DNA from: Anaerocolumna cellulosilytica
GTDB lineage: Bacteria; Bacillota; Clostridia; Lachnospirales; Lachnospiraceae
Length of the DNA stretch: 64,000 nucleotides
Direction: 5' to 3'
Assembly (NCBI RefSeq): GCF_014218335.1
Contig: NZ_AP023367.1
Span: 263,001-327,000 of the forward strand
The notes below the pieces were generated by a model. It did not search any database. It was not told the origin of the DNA and saw nothing but the letters and a program-made list of their open reading frames with translations. The translations under genes and the position numbers were made by a program. Each line of letters starts with the position of its first letter. Position 1 is the first letter of the stretch. Positions 26,898 through 35,327 of the stretch are shown here, piece after piece.

Positions 26898-27032
26898 AAA
26901 ATTCAAGTGCTTAGTGGAAATGACATTCACTTTAAAACTAAACAAGATGCTTTAGATATTATTAAGGGAAGATTGGAAGCTTTAAACAAGAATTAGCTGG
27001 TGGCAGAAGTGCGGAAGGGTGGCATTTTGACA
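26898..27032 (+). pseudogene. Relic of a polymorphic-toxin tip
   Basis: Reads VLSGNDIHFKTKQDALDIIK then, after a frameshift near 26990, QELAGGRSAEGWHFD. No start, no RHS shell in front. It runs straight into RHS relic sequence at 27033. It lies in an otherwise gene-free stretch (26727-27030) that shows only A/T-rich sequence before it. Confidence 0.5.
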
Positions 27033-27569
27033 ACAGTATATACCTATGATTTATGCGGAAACCGTTTGACGGTAAGCAGTGCTGGTTTCACCTTGACCTT
27101 GTAGATATAGTACACCTATGATTTGCAAAATAGTAAAAGCAGTTACAAAAGGAAGTACCTTAATTATTATTTGAGACTGCTAATCCGCAGACAGAAGGAG
27201 ATACAATAGAACAGCTTAGGTTACATATGGTGGAGTAGTACTGGAGGCATCGGCTAAGGACTTTGGGAATGATTTCAATAAACTCAATGAGCATATGACA
27301 AATCATGGTAAACAATGGACTCAACGCCGTGGATTTAGTGAGCAGAAAATAATGATGTTATGCAAAATTATTCTCACAAAGTATACCAATCTGGTGGAAA
27401 GACAGTGTATGCTAAAAAAAATGGGAATTACTATGATGTTGTTATAACTAATAAAAATGGACAAGTAATTACAGCAGTTGGGGGAAATACTAAATCTCTT
27501 AGAAATTGGAGTGATGTTACTAAGATGTTAAATAATCATGGAGGCTATAGTTCTTTACCAACGCATTAA
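27033..27569 (+). pseudogene. Broken RHS C-terminal cassette with DUF4258/RelE-like toxin tip
   Basis: 27033-27210 repeats the region of the intact RHS gene around 24840-25010 with several indels, then jumps at about 27212 to the segment just before the toxin tip. The tip reads HGKQWTQRRGFSEQK, a single-base loss at about 27350 (AAAATAATG against AAAATTAATG in the copy at 33825) shifts the frame, and the rest continues from 27360 as a 69-codon frame (NYSHKVYQSGGKTVYAKKNG onwards). The HGxxRxxxRGxSExxI pattern fits DUF4258/BECR-fold ribonucleases. Confidence 0.7.
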
Positions 27570-27581
27570 GAGGAGTTTTTT

Positions 27582-28073
27582 ATGCCTAAGATTGTAAATA
27601 AAGAAAAAAATGTTATACTTGAATTAAATTTATTAAATAATACTTATCTGGATATAGACTTTTTAAGAGAAGACTTTGAGAATTGGATACCTTTTGATTT
27701 CGCTCTATATGTTGAAAATGAGATTTACAGATATCCTCCAGAAAATGGTGCTACCTTTACACTTTATGAATTAAGGAATTTAATTACTCAATTAAATAAA
27801 ATAATAATATTAAAAAAAGAAAAATTGGAAATTGAAAAGTATTTATTTAGTAGTCTTGAAGGTTATTTTGACTTGATTTTATATGATCCATTGGAAGAAG
27901 ATGCACTTAGTCTTGAAGTATGGATTAATATGGGCACATTAACAGAAGGAAAATCCTATGGGTATAACAAAGGGTTTCAATTTGATGCGGAATTAAAGCA
28001 AGTTAAAGAATTTACAAAACAACTTACAGAACAGTTTAACAAAATACTGAGTGAGACAGAAAGAAACAAATAA
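27582..28073 (+). CDS. Immunity protein (WapI-like), copy 1
   Basis: 163 residues, RBS AGAGGAG, starting 12 bases after the broken toxin tip. Beta-rich start (KNVILELNLLNNTYLDIDF), a helical middle (LYELRNLITQLNKIIILKKE) and the conserved-looking end SYGYNKGFQFDAELKQVKEF. The layout resembles WapI-type immunity proteins, but this is not certain. A copy with about four amino-acid changes is at 34055-34546. It is intact although the adjacent toxin is broken, so it may give orphan immunity against kin. Confidence 0.65.
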   Translation: MPKIVNKEKNVILELNLLNNTYLDIDFLREDFENWIPFDFALYVENEIYRYPPENGATFTLYELRNLITQLNKIIILKKEKLEIEKYLFSSLEGYFDLILYDPLEEDALSLEVWINMGTLTEGKSYGYNKGFQFDAELKQVKEFTKQLTEQFNKILSETERNK

Positions 28074-28165
28074 AATAGAACAATTCATTACAAAATAATT
28101 ACTTTACATTAGCAACTTGAAATTCCTTTTGGAAAATATAGAGGAATTTCAAGTTGCTAGTTAAT
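28044..28165 (+). repeat. Cassette-junction repeat with hairpin, copy 1
   Basis: About 120 bases shared with 33306-33431 and 34517-34638. It contains the end of the immunity gene (or its relic), A/T-rich spacer and a 17-base perfect stem AGCAACTTGAAATTCCT (28111-28127) / 28142-28158. RHS cassette homology (AATTTAACAGGCGGAGCC) begins directly after the stem. The hairpin may terminate transcription of the immunity gene. Confidence 0.75.
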
Positions 28166-28774
28166 TTAACAGGCGGAGCCTTGAACTGGCTAGTCAGTAA
28201 AATGCTAAAGGTAAATCATGATTATCGTTATGAAAGTGGAGTAGATTATTATACAGGCCGTGTTGTAGGTGATGTCTTATCTATGCTTGGAGGAAGCGGC
28301 TCTATTGTTAGCGGCATAGGAACCATTGTAACTTCAATAACAGGAGGGGGAGCCATCACAGTTTCTTCCGGCGGAACTCTTGTTTTAGGCGGTGGAGCTA
28401 TTGTTGTAGAAGGAGTTATAGCTGGAACGGCTCAGGTTACATATGGTGGAGTAGTACTGGAGGCATCGGCTAAGAACTTTGGGAATGATTTGAATAAGTT
28501 GAGGGAAGCGAGTAATAAGGGAGGCTTTAAATTTCCCAAATCAAATAGTGACATGAAGAAGGTATTTGGAGTAAATGATAAAGTATTCCATAAGCAAATC
28601 AAACCAGAAATAATAAGGCAAATTAATAAAGATCCTGTATATAGCAAAGAATTTAGAAAAATGGGAAATAATCCAGATATTGGGGTGGATGATTTTGGAA
28701 ATATAGTTCTTAAAGATGTAAGAACTCAAAAAACATTACAAACTAATTGGTCTTTTAAAAGCTTTATACCATAA
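28154..28774 (+). CDS. Orphan RHS C-terminal cassette with unassigned toxin tip
   Basis: 206-codon frame with only a weak TTG start inside the junction hairpin, so probably silent unless recombined. The first 115 residues equal the hydrophobic Gly-rich segment of the intact RHS protein; the last 85 (SNKGGFKFPKSNSDMKKVF, then NPDIGVDDFGNIVLKD) are a different tip. Its family was not firmly recognised; the DIGVDDFGNIVLKD ending is common to several RHS and CDI nuclease tips. An immunity gene follows after 14 bases. Confidence 0.65.
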   Translation: MLVNLTGGALNWLVSKMLKVNHDYRYESGVDYYTGRVVGDVLSMLGGSGSIVSGIGTIVTSITGGGAITVSSGGTLVLGGGAIVVEGVIAGTAQVTYGGVVLEASAKNFGNDLNKLREASNKGGFKFPKSNSDMKKVFGVNDKVFHKQIKPEIIRQINKDPVYSKEFRKMGNNPDIGVDDFGNIVLKDVRTQKTLQTNWSFKSFIP

Positions 28775-28788
28775 TAAGGAGAACACAT

Positions 28789-29292
28789 ATGTCATATGAT
28801 ATAAATGTTTTGTGTATGAATCAAGATAATGTATCAGTGTTGCCATTTGCATCTGAAATTGAATTAAGAAACGAAATTGATTTTCCTAATTTAGGAAGGT
28901 ATTATTCTGTGTGGCCTTTTATGTGTAAATCAAAAGGAATTTGGTACTCAATTGGAAAAGATAATGATGGTTACTTTAATCCAATGTCAATAGTTGATGC
29001 AGACTTTGACAACATCATAGAAAATAGTTATATACCTTATTGGGTTTCAGATGATGAAGTAAAATCAAATATTAAACCGCTGATTGTAAATGCTGAATAT
29101 AAAAATGATTTTATGAGGATTATTGAATTTTTACTTAAACAGTCTCCCAGTAGAACTATTATGTTTTTGGGCAGATACCAAGGTGGGGAAAAAGAAATAG
29201 TATATGGGGTTTTGGAACGCCAAGAGTTTATAAAATTATTAATTCAATCTAAAGTACTATTTAATGTTTGTTACATTATTAGTGATTGTTAA
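28789..29292 (+). CDS. Putative immunity protein of the 28154 cassette
   Basis: 167 residues, ATG with AAGGAG upstream, no signal sequence, acidic. Family not recognised. Position directly behind a toxin tip is the main evidence. Aromatic-rich N-terminal half (YYSVWPFMCKSKGIWYSIG). The gene ends at the border of a transposase relic. Confidence 0.6.
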   Translation: MSYDINVLCMNQDNVSVLPFASEIELRNEIDFPNLGRYYSVWPFMCKSKGIWYSIGKDNDGYFNPMSIVDADFDNIIENSYIPYWVSDDEVKSNIKPLIVNAEYKNDFMRIIEFLLKQSPSRTIMFLGRYQGGEKEIVYGVLERQEFIKLLIQSKVLFNVCYIISDC

Positions 29293-29295
29293 TAT

Positions 29296-29697
29296 CAGAA
29301 AGATAATGGCTTTTTGTCATAGTGGGGTGGGATTCTTTGAATCCCGCTCCATTACTATATTTAGAAGCATTTTTATGTTTACTTCCATAATTCCTGTTTT
29401 TGGGCATGCCAAATAAGCCTCTGTATTTTTTTTGCGTCGTCCAGTTATTATCAGATAGAGCAATGAATGATTCTTGTCTGAAAACGCTTAAAGTTACGGA
29501 CTCCAAAAGATATTCTTTATAGTACCTTGATTTTATTATTGTAGCCCTCCGTTGGGCCATTGGTATATTTATACTTGAAGGCATTCAGGATTTCTTCGGA
29601 CCAGTGGATGATGGGCCTGCCGCAAATCATCATTGTAAAGTAACATCAAATCACAGGCTTTCTTGTTTTCCTCCCTTAGTCTAGGATAACGGATTAA
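29296..29697 (-). pseudogene. ISL3-family transposase relic (C-terminal end)
   Basis: On the minus strand 29635-29535 reads WSEEILNAFKYKYTNGPTEG and YNNKIKVL, then an in-frame TAA, then RISFGVRNFKRFQTRIIH, the hallmark end of IS204/IS1001/ISL3 transposases. Only the last part of the gene remains and it holds stops. Its upstream edge abuts RHS sequence at 29698, so the element or a deletion that followed it cut the shell of the next RHS copy. Confidence 0.75.
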
Positions 29698-29734
29698 TGA
29701 CAAGTTAAACCGTTTAATTGAAATCCAGCCTGCT

Positions 29735-31240
29735 GTGGGCAATAAAACAGTATATACCTATGATTTACGCGGAAACCGTTTGACGGTAAGCAGTGACTGG
29801 TTTCACCTTGACCTTGTAGATACCGGCTATACCTATGATTTGCAAAATAGATTAAAAACAGTTACAAAAGGCAGTGCCTTAACTATTATGGAGACTGCTA
29901 ATCCGCAGACAGAAGGGAAGACAGTAACAGGTTCTGCACTGGAAGTTTCTAAAAAGGATGTTTCACTCATAGCTGCTGAGGATGAAAGGACATCTGAGAT
30001 AAAGACAATAACAGGCTCTGCCATATATACGGCTCAGGGAGTTAAGACAACGACCATGGAATATTATGCAGACGGCTTAAGAGCAGGGAAATATACCGAA
30101 GCCGGTTCTGATTTGTATGTCTATGACCTGTCAGGCTATCTGGTGGCAGAGGCCAAAAATGCAGCCACTATTACGGCAAACTATGTATGGGGACCGGACA
30201 GAGTTCTTTCCAAAAAGGAAACCGGCGGAGGAGAATATTATTATCTGTATAATGGACATGGAGATGTAGTCCAGATAGTTGACAGAAACGGAAATGTGGT
30301 TAATAATTATAAATATGACGAGTGGGGAAATATTCTGGAGAGTACTGAAACCATAAGCAATCCCTTTAAGTATGCCGGAGAGATATATGATGAAGAAACA
30401 GGCTTGTATTACTTAAGAGCCAGATATTATGACCCGGCTTTGGGAAGGTTTCTTAATGAAGACAGTGTAGAGGGTCAGGTGAACAATCCTCTTTCCCTGA
30501 ATCTGTATACGTATTGCTATAATAACCCACTAATCTATATAGACCCTACAGGAAATACAGCGAAAGATTTCTTTACAGGGCTTGCTAATGCTTTGGACGA
30601 TAATTTAACAGGCGGAGCCTTGAACTGGCTAGTCAGTAAAATGCTAAAGGTGAATCATGATTATCGTTATGAAAGTGGAGTAGATTATTATACAGGCCGT
30701 GTTGTAGGTGATGTCTTATCTATGCTTGGAGGAAGCGGCTCTATTGTTAGCGGCATAGGAACCATTGTAACCTCAATAACAGGAGGGGGAGCTATCACAG
30801 TTTCTTCCGGCGGAACTCTTGTTTTAGGCGGCGGAGCTATTGTTGTAGAAGGAGTTATAGCTGGAACAGCTCAGGTTACATATGGTGGATTAGTCATAGC
30901 AACAGCATCTGGAAATTTTAATAATGACGTTAATAATCTGAAAAAGGCCTACTCCGCTCAGAATTCAATAAATAATGTCCTTAGTGGAGCAGCTGAAACT
31001 ACAAGCAGTAAAGGTGTTGCGAGAAATTATGAAAAATCGGGAGGTTATAATCAAACATTAAGAGACTTTGATAGTCTTAACCCAATAAACGTAAAAAACA
31101 TTCAAACACAATACGGTCTAGGAAAAGTAGGTAAGCTAAGTGATGGAACAACAGTTGTTGCAAGGCCAGGTAGTAAAACGGGTGGACCAACTCTGGAAAT
31201 AACTGTATCAAATAATAAAGTATATAAAATAAGATATTAA
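29735..31240 (+). CDS. 5'-truncated RHS protein with a third toxin tip
   Basis: 501-codon frame, beginning in the RHS shell (matches 24793 onward of the intact gene from about 29698) with only a GTG and no ribosome site or signal peptide; a stop lies just upstream. It keeps the last YD repeats, the whole RHS core (YYDPALGRFLNEDS, IDPTGN) and the Gly-rich segment; the tip differs: SKGVARNYEKSGGYNQTLRD then LSDGTTVVARPGSKTGGPTL. This tip resembles nuclease-type tips of Firmicutes RHS/LXG toxins, assignment uncertain. It is an orphan module; expression would need recombination with the full gene. Confidence 0.7.
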   Translation: MGNKTVYTYDLRGNRLTVSSDWFHLDLVDTGYTYDLQNRLKTVTKGSALTIMETANPQTEGKTVTGSALEVSKKDVSLIAAEDERTSEIKTITGSAIYTAQGVKTTTMEYYADGLRAGKYTEAGSDLYVYDLSGYLVAEAKNAATITANYVWGPDRVLSKKETGGGEYYYLYNGHGDVVQIVDRNGNVVNNYKYDEWGNILESTETISNPFKYAGEIYDEETGLYYLRARYYDPALGRFLNEDSVEGQVNNPLSLNLYTYCYNNPLIYIDPTGNTAKDFFTGLANALDDNLTGGALNWLVSKMLKVNHDYRYESGVDYYTGRVVGDVLSMLGGSGSIVSGIGTIVTSITGGGAITVSSGGTLVLGGGAIVVEGVIAGTAQVTYGGLVIATASGNFNNDVNNLKKAYSAQNSINNVLSGAAETTSSKGVARNYEKSGGYNQTLRDFDSLNPINVKNIQTQYGLGKVGKLSDGTTVVARPGSKTGGPTLEITVSNNKVYKIRY

Positions 31241-31252
31241 TTTGGAGATAAA

Positions 31253-31663
31253 ATGGAACATTGGACAGAAATTTATAAAAATGTTATACCAGATGGAAAG
31301 TATCAAACTCTTGTTCAAAATGGTGAAGAATCTGGTCTGTCAATTAGACTAGAAAGCAAGGAATATACAATAAATATTAATTTCGGTGTAGTAGCTGCAT
31401 TCAGGATGCTGGATGAAGGAATTTTACTGAATGAAGTATTTTATAACAACGAAATTATCAAATTTAAAAATAACAAATTTGCAAATGTTATTTATAAAAT
31501 TGAGAATGGAGAATTTGGTAATTTTATAAAAAATGCATGCAATGAACTATATAGTTACCTTGAATTAGAACACTATACAATTGTCACTATGAATTATATA
31601 ATAGAGATAATATCTAGTGGAGAACCCGATATTAAAGTAAAAAAAACAAAACATTTTGACTAA
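31253..31663 (+). CDS. Putative immunity protein of the 29735 cassette
   Basis: 136 residues, TTGGAGAT upstream of the ATG, 12 bases after the truncated RHS frame. Cytoplasmic, mixed alpha/beta (YTININFGVVAAFRMLDEG). Family not recognised; position is the evidence. Confidence 0.6.
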   Translation: MEHWTEIYKNVIPDGKYQTLVQNGEESGLSIRLESKEYTININFGVVAAFRMLDEGILLNEVFYNNEIIKFKNNKFANVIYKIENGEFGNFIKNACNELYSYLELEHYTIVTMNYIIEIISSGEPDIKVKKTKHFD

Positions 31664-31677
31664 GCTTTATATACACT

Positions 31678-31845
31678 CAAATTTGTAAAAAAGAAAGTAA
31701 AAATCAAGTTTGGGGACAACATCTTTGGGCAAGAGGGTATTTTTTAGCAAGTAGTGGAAATGTTATAAATAATAAGAGATTATATGTAAAATCAGTAAAT
31801 GGAAGAATTCTTTATTTTGGAATGTGGGTGAAGGATATGTCATAA
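31678..31845 (+). pseudogene. IS200/IS605 TnpA-like relic
   Basis: A stop-free stretch without start reads KNQVWGQHLWARGYFLASSG, which is the HLWARGYF motif region of IS200/IS605 Y1 transposases, after which similarity fades. It is a fragment only. The rest of 31846-32078 has no gene; it contains a frame fragment (WNVGEGYVITTMKR) that may be an immunity relic, and a terminator hairpin. Confidence 0.55.
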
Positions 31846-31979
31846 CAACTATGAAAAGATTACCACGATAAGGTTATTGTTTTATAGAAGATAAGTATTT
31901 CGTTAGGTATAAGGGTGAAATTACTAACGCAATACGAAGCCATGAAGTTATCAACATCTTAAAACGAATAGCCATTTAA

Positions 31980-32030
31980 TAAATAATCACAAAAGAAGTA
32001 TATTTTGTCATTTTCTTTTGTGATTATTTA
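31980..32030. terminator. Strong hairpin
   Basis: Perfect 18-base stem TAAATAATCACAAAAGAA (31980-31997) / 32013-32030 with a 15-base loop, A/T-rich flanks so it can work in both directions. It sits just before the next RHS cassette. Confidence 0.7.
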
Positions 32031-32078
32031 TATATAAGTATTTTATATGATGAATTACAAGTTATTTATCTACATTCT

Positions 32079-32800
32079 CAGGTGAACAATCCACTTTCCC
32101 TGAATCTGTATACGTATTGCTATAATAATCCACTAATCTATATAGACCCTACAGGAAATGCAGCGAAAGATTTCTTTACAGGGCTTGCTAATGCTTTGGA
32201 CGATAATTTAACAGGCGGAGCCTTGAACTGGCTAGTCAGTAAAATGCTAAAGGTGAATCATGATTATCGCTATGAAAGTGGAGTAGATTTTATACAGGCC
32301 GTGTTGTAGGTGATGTCTTATCTATGCTTGGAGGAAGCGGCTCTATTGTTAGCGGCATAGGAACCATTGTAACCTCAATAACAGGAGGGGGAGCTATCAC
32401 AGTTTCTTCCGGCGGAACTCTTGTTTTAGGCGGCGGAGCTATTGTTGTAGAAGGAGTTATAGCTGGAACGGCTCAGGTTACATATGGTGGAGTAGTACTG
32501 GAGGCATCGGCTAAGAACTTTGGGAATGATTTGAATAAGTTGAGGGAAGCGAGTAAATCCGATGGAGATTTTAAGATTAATAAAAAAACAGGGCGTGTTG
32601 GTAGTTTAAGCACTAAAGGAGAAGCGAATTCAGTTACCGAATTATACGATAACAATGGAAAACTCTTACAAAAACATTACTATGATAGTAATGGAAAAGT
32701 TTATAAGGATATAGATTTTTCGCATGGAAATAGTGATGGAACACATACTTTTCCACATGAACATAATTGGGATTGGTCGAAAAAAAATCCTCGTCAATAG
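32079..32800 (+). pseudogene. Frameshifted RHS cassette with second type-24-like tip
   Basis: Begins in the RHS core (NNPLSLNLYTYCYNNPLIYI) with no upstream shell. One base is missing at about 32289 (GATTTTATACAGG against GATTATTATACAGG in the other copies), splitting it into frames ending at 32309 and beginning near 32324. The tip (TGRVGSLS, LYDNNGKLLQKHYYD, HTFPHEHNWDW) is homologous to that of the intact RHS protein at about two-thirds identity. Confidence 0.75.
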
Positions 32801-32809
32801 GAGAAAAAT

Positions 32810-33271
32810 ATGATGTTTAATAAAATAAGTACTCAAGATGATGTTCAAGAATTAATGAAAAAATTTGGATCTTTTCATGATAGTTGTATTAAAGAATTAA
32901 GGTATATTAGTGGAGGGTACGTTAGTAAAGGATATTCAGACCAGAATAGACCAATGTATCCATTAAATTCGAAAAGGAGTGTTAATATTATTTTTCAGAG
33001 TCAGAATGCAGATTATTCAGTCATAGAGATGAAATTTGATTATATTCAGAAATTGAATTTAGTACCAAGAAATGAAGATTATGACTGCGTTATTTACGAT
33101 GCATCACTGGTGAAAATTGGTGATTTGTTCTATTGGAGTGAATGGGGAGATTTTAAGATAGAGGATATTATCAATGAGAATCGAACATGGATATCGTCAA
33201 AAGAAGTGCATTGGCGTCAATTACCTGAGGAATTTTTAGGTGATAAACTCATTTATAATGATTTTACTTAA
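32810..33271 (+). CDS. Putative immunity protein of the second type-24-like tip
   Basis: 153 residues from ATGATG with AGGAGAAA upstream, 9 bases after the tip. Begins with a helix then FGSFHDSCIKELRYISGG, followed by beta strands (VNIIFQSQ). The FHDSC-I-KE pattern recurs in cytoplasmic immunity-type proteins. Not similar to the 91-residue protein behind the related tip at 26312. Confidence 0.6.
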   Translation: MMFNKISTQDDVQELMKKFGSFHDSCIKELRYISGGYVSKGYSDQNRPMYPLNSKRSVNIIFQSQNADYSVIEMKFDYIQKLNLVPRNEDYDCVIYDASLVKIGDLFYWSEWGDFKIEDIINENRTWISSKEVHWRQLPEEFLGDKLIYNDFT

Positions 33272-33305
33272 TATCTTAATGCCTAGTGTAGATATGCTAT
33301 AGGAA

Positions 33306-33431
33306 CAAAATACTGAGCGAGACAGAAAGAAACTAATAAAAGAGAACTATTCATTACAAAATAATTACTTTACATTAGAAACTTGAAATTCCTTTTGGAA
33401 AATATAGAGGAATTTCGAGTTTCTAGTTAAT
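33306..33431 (+). repeat. Cassette-junction repeat with hairpin, copy 2
   Basis: Same unit as at 28044 but here the immunity gene in front is only a relic tail (ACTGAGCGAGACAGAAAGAA). Stem AGAAACTTGAAATTCCT (33377-33393) / 33408-33424. The G-C pair near the base of copy 1 is an A-T pair here on both sides, a compensatory change. Confidence 0.75.
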
Positions 33432-33433
33432 TT

Positions 33434-34021
33434 AACAGGCGGAGCCTTGAACTGGCTAGTCAGTAAAATGCTAAAGGTGAATCATGATTATCGCTATGAA
33501 AGTGGAGTAGATTATTATACAGGCCGTGTTGTAGGTGATGTCTTATCTATGCTTGGAGGAAGCGGCTCTATTGTTAGCGGCATAGGAACCTCAATAACAG
33601 GAGGGGGAGCCATTACAGTTTCTTCCGGCGGAACTCTTGTTTTAGGCGGTGGAGCTATTGTTGTAGAAGGAGTTATAACTGGAACGGCTCAGGTTACATA
33701 TGGTGGAGTAGTACTGGAGGCATCGGTTAAGAACTTTGGGAATGATTTGAATAAACTCAATGAGCATATGACAAATCATGGTAAACAAAGGACTCAACAA
33801 CGTGGATTTAGTGAGCAGAAAATTAATGATGTTATGCAAAATTATTCTCACAAAGTATACCAATCTGGTGGGAAGACAGTGTATGCTAAAAAAATGGGAA
33901 TTACTATGATGTTGTTATAACTAATAAAAATGGACAAGTAATTACAGCAGTTGGGGGAAATACTAAATCTCTTAGAAATTGGAGTGATGTTACGAAGATG
34001 TTAAATAATCATGGAGGCTAA
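33434..34021 (+). pseudogene. Broken RHS cassette with DUF4258-like tip, copy 2
   Basis: Gly-rich segment with a 9-base in-frame deletion (GIGTSITG instead of [11 protein letters not shown]), then tip HGKQRTQQRGFSEQKINDVM. A run of seven A at about 33890, where copy 1 has eight, shifts the frame and gives a stop at 33920; the last codons also have TAA where copy 1 has TAT. Copies 1 and 2 are thus broken at different places. Confidence 0.75.
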
Positions 34022-34054
34022 AGTTCTTTACCAACGCATTAAGAGGAGTTTTTT

Positions 34055-34546
34055 ATGCCTAAGATTGTAAATAAAGAAAAAAATGTTATACTTGAATTAA
34101 ATTTATTAAATAATACTTATCTGGATATAGACTTTTTAAGAGAAGACTTTGAGAATTGGATACCTTTTGATTTGGCTCTATATGTTGAAAATGAGATTTA
34201 CAGATACCCTCCAGAAAATGGTGCTACTTTTACACTTTATGAATTAAGGAATTTGATTACTCAATTAAATAAAATTATAATATTAAAAAAAGAAAAGTTG
34301 GAAATTGAAAAGTATTTATTTAGTAGTTTTGAAGGTTATTTTGACTTGATTTTATATGATCCATTGGAAGAAGATGCACTTAGTCTTGAAGTATGGATTA
34401 ATATGGGCACATTAACAGAAGGAAAATCCTATGGGTATAACAAAGGGTTTCAATTTGATGCGGAAATAAAGCAAGTTAAAGAATTTACAAAACAACTTAC
34501 AGAACAGTTTAACAAAATACGGAGTGAGACAGAAAGAAACAAATAA
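34055..34546 (+). CDS. Immunity protein (WapI-like), copy 2
   Basis: 163 residues, nearly identical to the protein at 27582-28073 (differences such as Phe to Leu in PFDLALY, Leu to Phe in SSFEGYF, Leu to Ile in DAEIKQV, Leu to Arg in KIRSETE). Same AGAGGAG ribosome site. Both copies remain open while both adjoining toxins are broken. Confidence 0.65.
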   Translation: MPKIVNKEKNVILELNLLNNTYLDIDFLREDFENWIPFDLALYVENEIYRYPPENGATFTLYELRNLITQLNKIIILKKEKLEIEKYLFSSFEGYFDLILYDPLEEDALSLEVWINMGTLTEGKSYGYNKGFQFDAEIKQVKEFTKQLTEQFNKIRSETERNK

Positions 34547-34638
34547 AATAGAACAATTCATTACAAAATAATTACTTTACATTAGTAACTTGAAATTCCT
34601 TTTGGAAAATATAGAGGAATTTCAAGTTTCTAGTTAAT
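34517..34638 (+). repeat. Cassette-junction repeat with hairpin, copy 3
   Basis: Third copy of the unit. Stem AGTAACTTGAAATTCCT (34584-34600) / 34615-34631 with one mismatch near the base. Followed by a decayed RHS cassette. Confidence 0.7.
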
Positions 34639-34965
34639 TTAACAGACGGAGCATTGAAGTGGTCTGTAAGTAAAATGCTGAAGGTAAATCATGATTATTG
34701 TTATGAAAGTGGGTAGATTATTATACAGGCCGTGTTGTAGGTGATGTTTTGTCCATGCTTGGAGGAAGTGGCTCTATTGTTGGCGGCATAGGAACAATTG
34801 TAACCTCAATAACAGGAGGGGGAGCCGTCATGGAAAGTTTGGAGTAGAGAAGTATGTGGAGGACCTCATGTAGAAGATACTACAAACTTAGGAAAGTTCA
34901 GTATTGTAAAAGAACAATCTTCTTCTGCTGGAGTTAGAAGGATTAAAGGAGTCATTAATAAATAA
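34633..34965 (+). pseudogene. Decayed RHS cassette with another toxin tip
   Basis: Divergent copy of the Gly-rich segment (AATTTAACAGACGGAGCATTG, first 20 bases from 34637) with a lost base at about 34713 and a deletion that joins it to a tip ending [10 protein letters not shown], frameshift near 34858, [20 protein letters not shown], terminating at 34965. It is more diverged than the other cassettes, so older. Confidence 0.6.
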
Positions 34966-35043
34966 TATTATTTTAAGAAATTTCAGATAAACAGCTAAAA
35001 AGTATAAGTTATTTAACTGGTTATTCAGTGTTAGTAAAAGAGC

Positions 35044-35077
35044 AAGGTCACACAGTTTCGGCTGTTGTGGCCTTTTT
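35044..35077 (+). terminator. Terminator hairpin closing the RHS island
   Basis: AAGGTCACACAG / CTGTTGTGGCCTT stem around TTTCGG, followed by TTTTAAAG. Confidence 0.65.
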
Positions 35078-35327
35078 AAAGTTTTATATTATATACAGGA
35101 AAGGTATAGTGCGTATTGTGAAGAGTTAAGAGGTTATAGTAAAGCCATAAGAAATCTCTTCACATGGAATTAAATGGTATTATAATACTATATGTTGAAT
35201 TATAGTAAATATAGTAAAATATAAGAATGAATTTTTTGTTATAGAACGAGAAGTAGGAAAGAGGTTTTATCATTATTAAAGTAATCAAACAGTAGGGAAG
35301 AGGATGATATAGAAGGGGGATTGTAGA
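35078..35327. other. Stretch without a recognised gene
   Basis: A/T-rich, many stops in all frames; no homology to the RHS cassettes seen. It separates the RHS island from the injection cluster. Confidence 0.4.

Noticed and set aside
28154-28774. Calling the 206-codon cassette a normal expressed gene
   Set aside because: Its only start is a TTG within the terminator-like hairpin, and the sequence before the tip is a copy of an internal part of the RHS gene.
28044-34638. CRISPR array suggested by repeated hairpin units
   Set aside because: The three units are 120 bases long and several kilobases apart, with genes between; no regular spacers and no cas genes.
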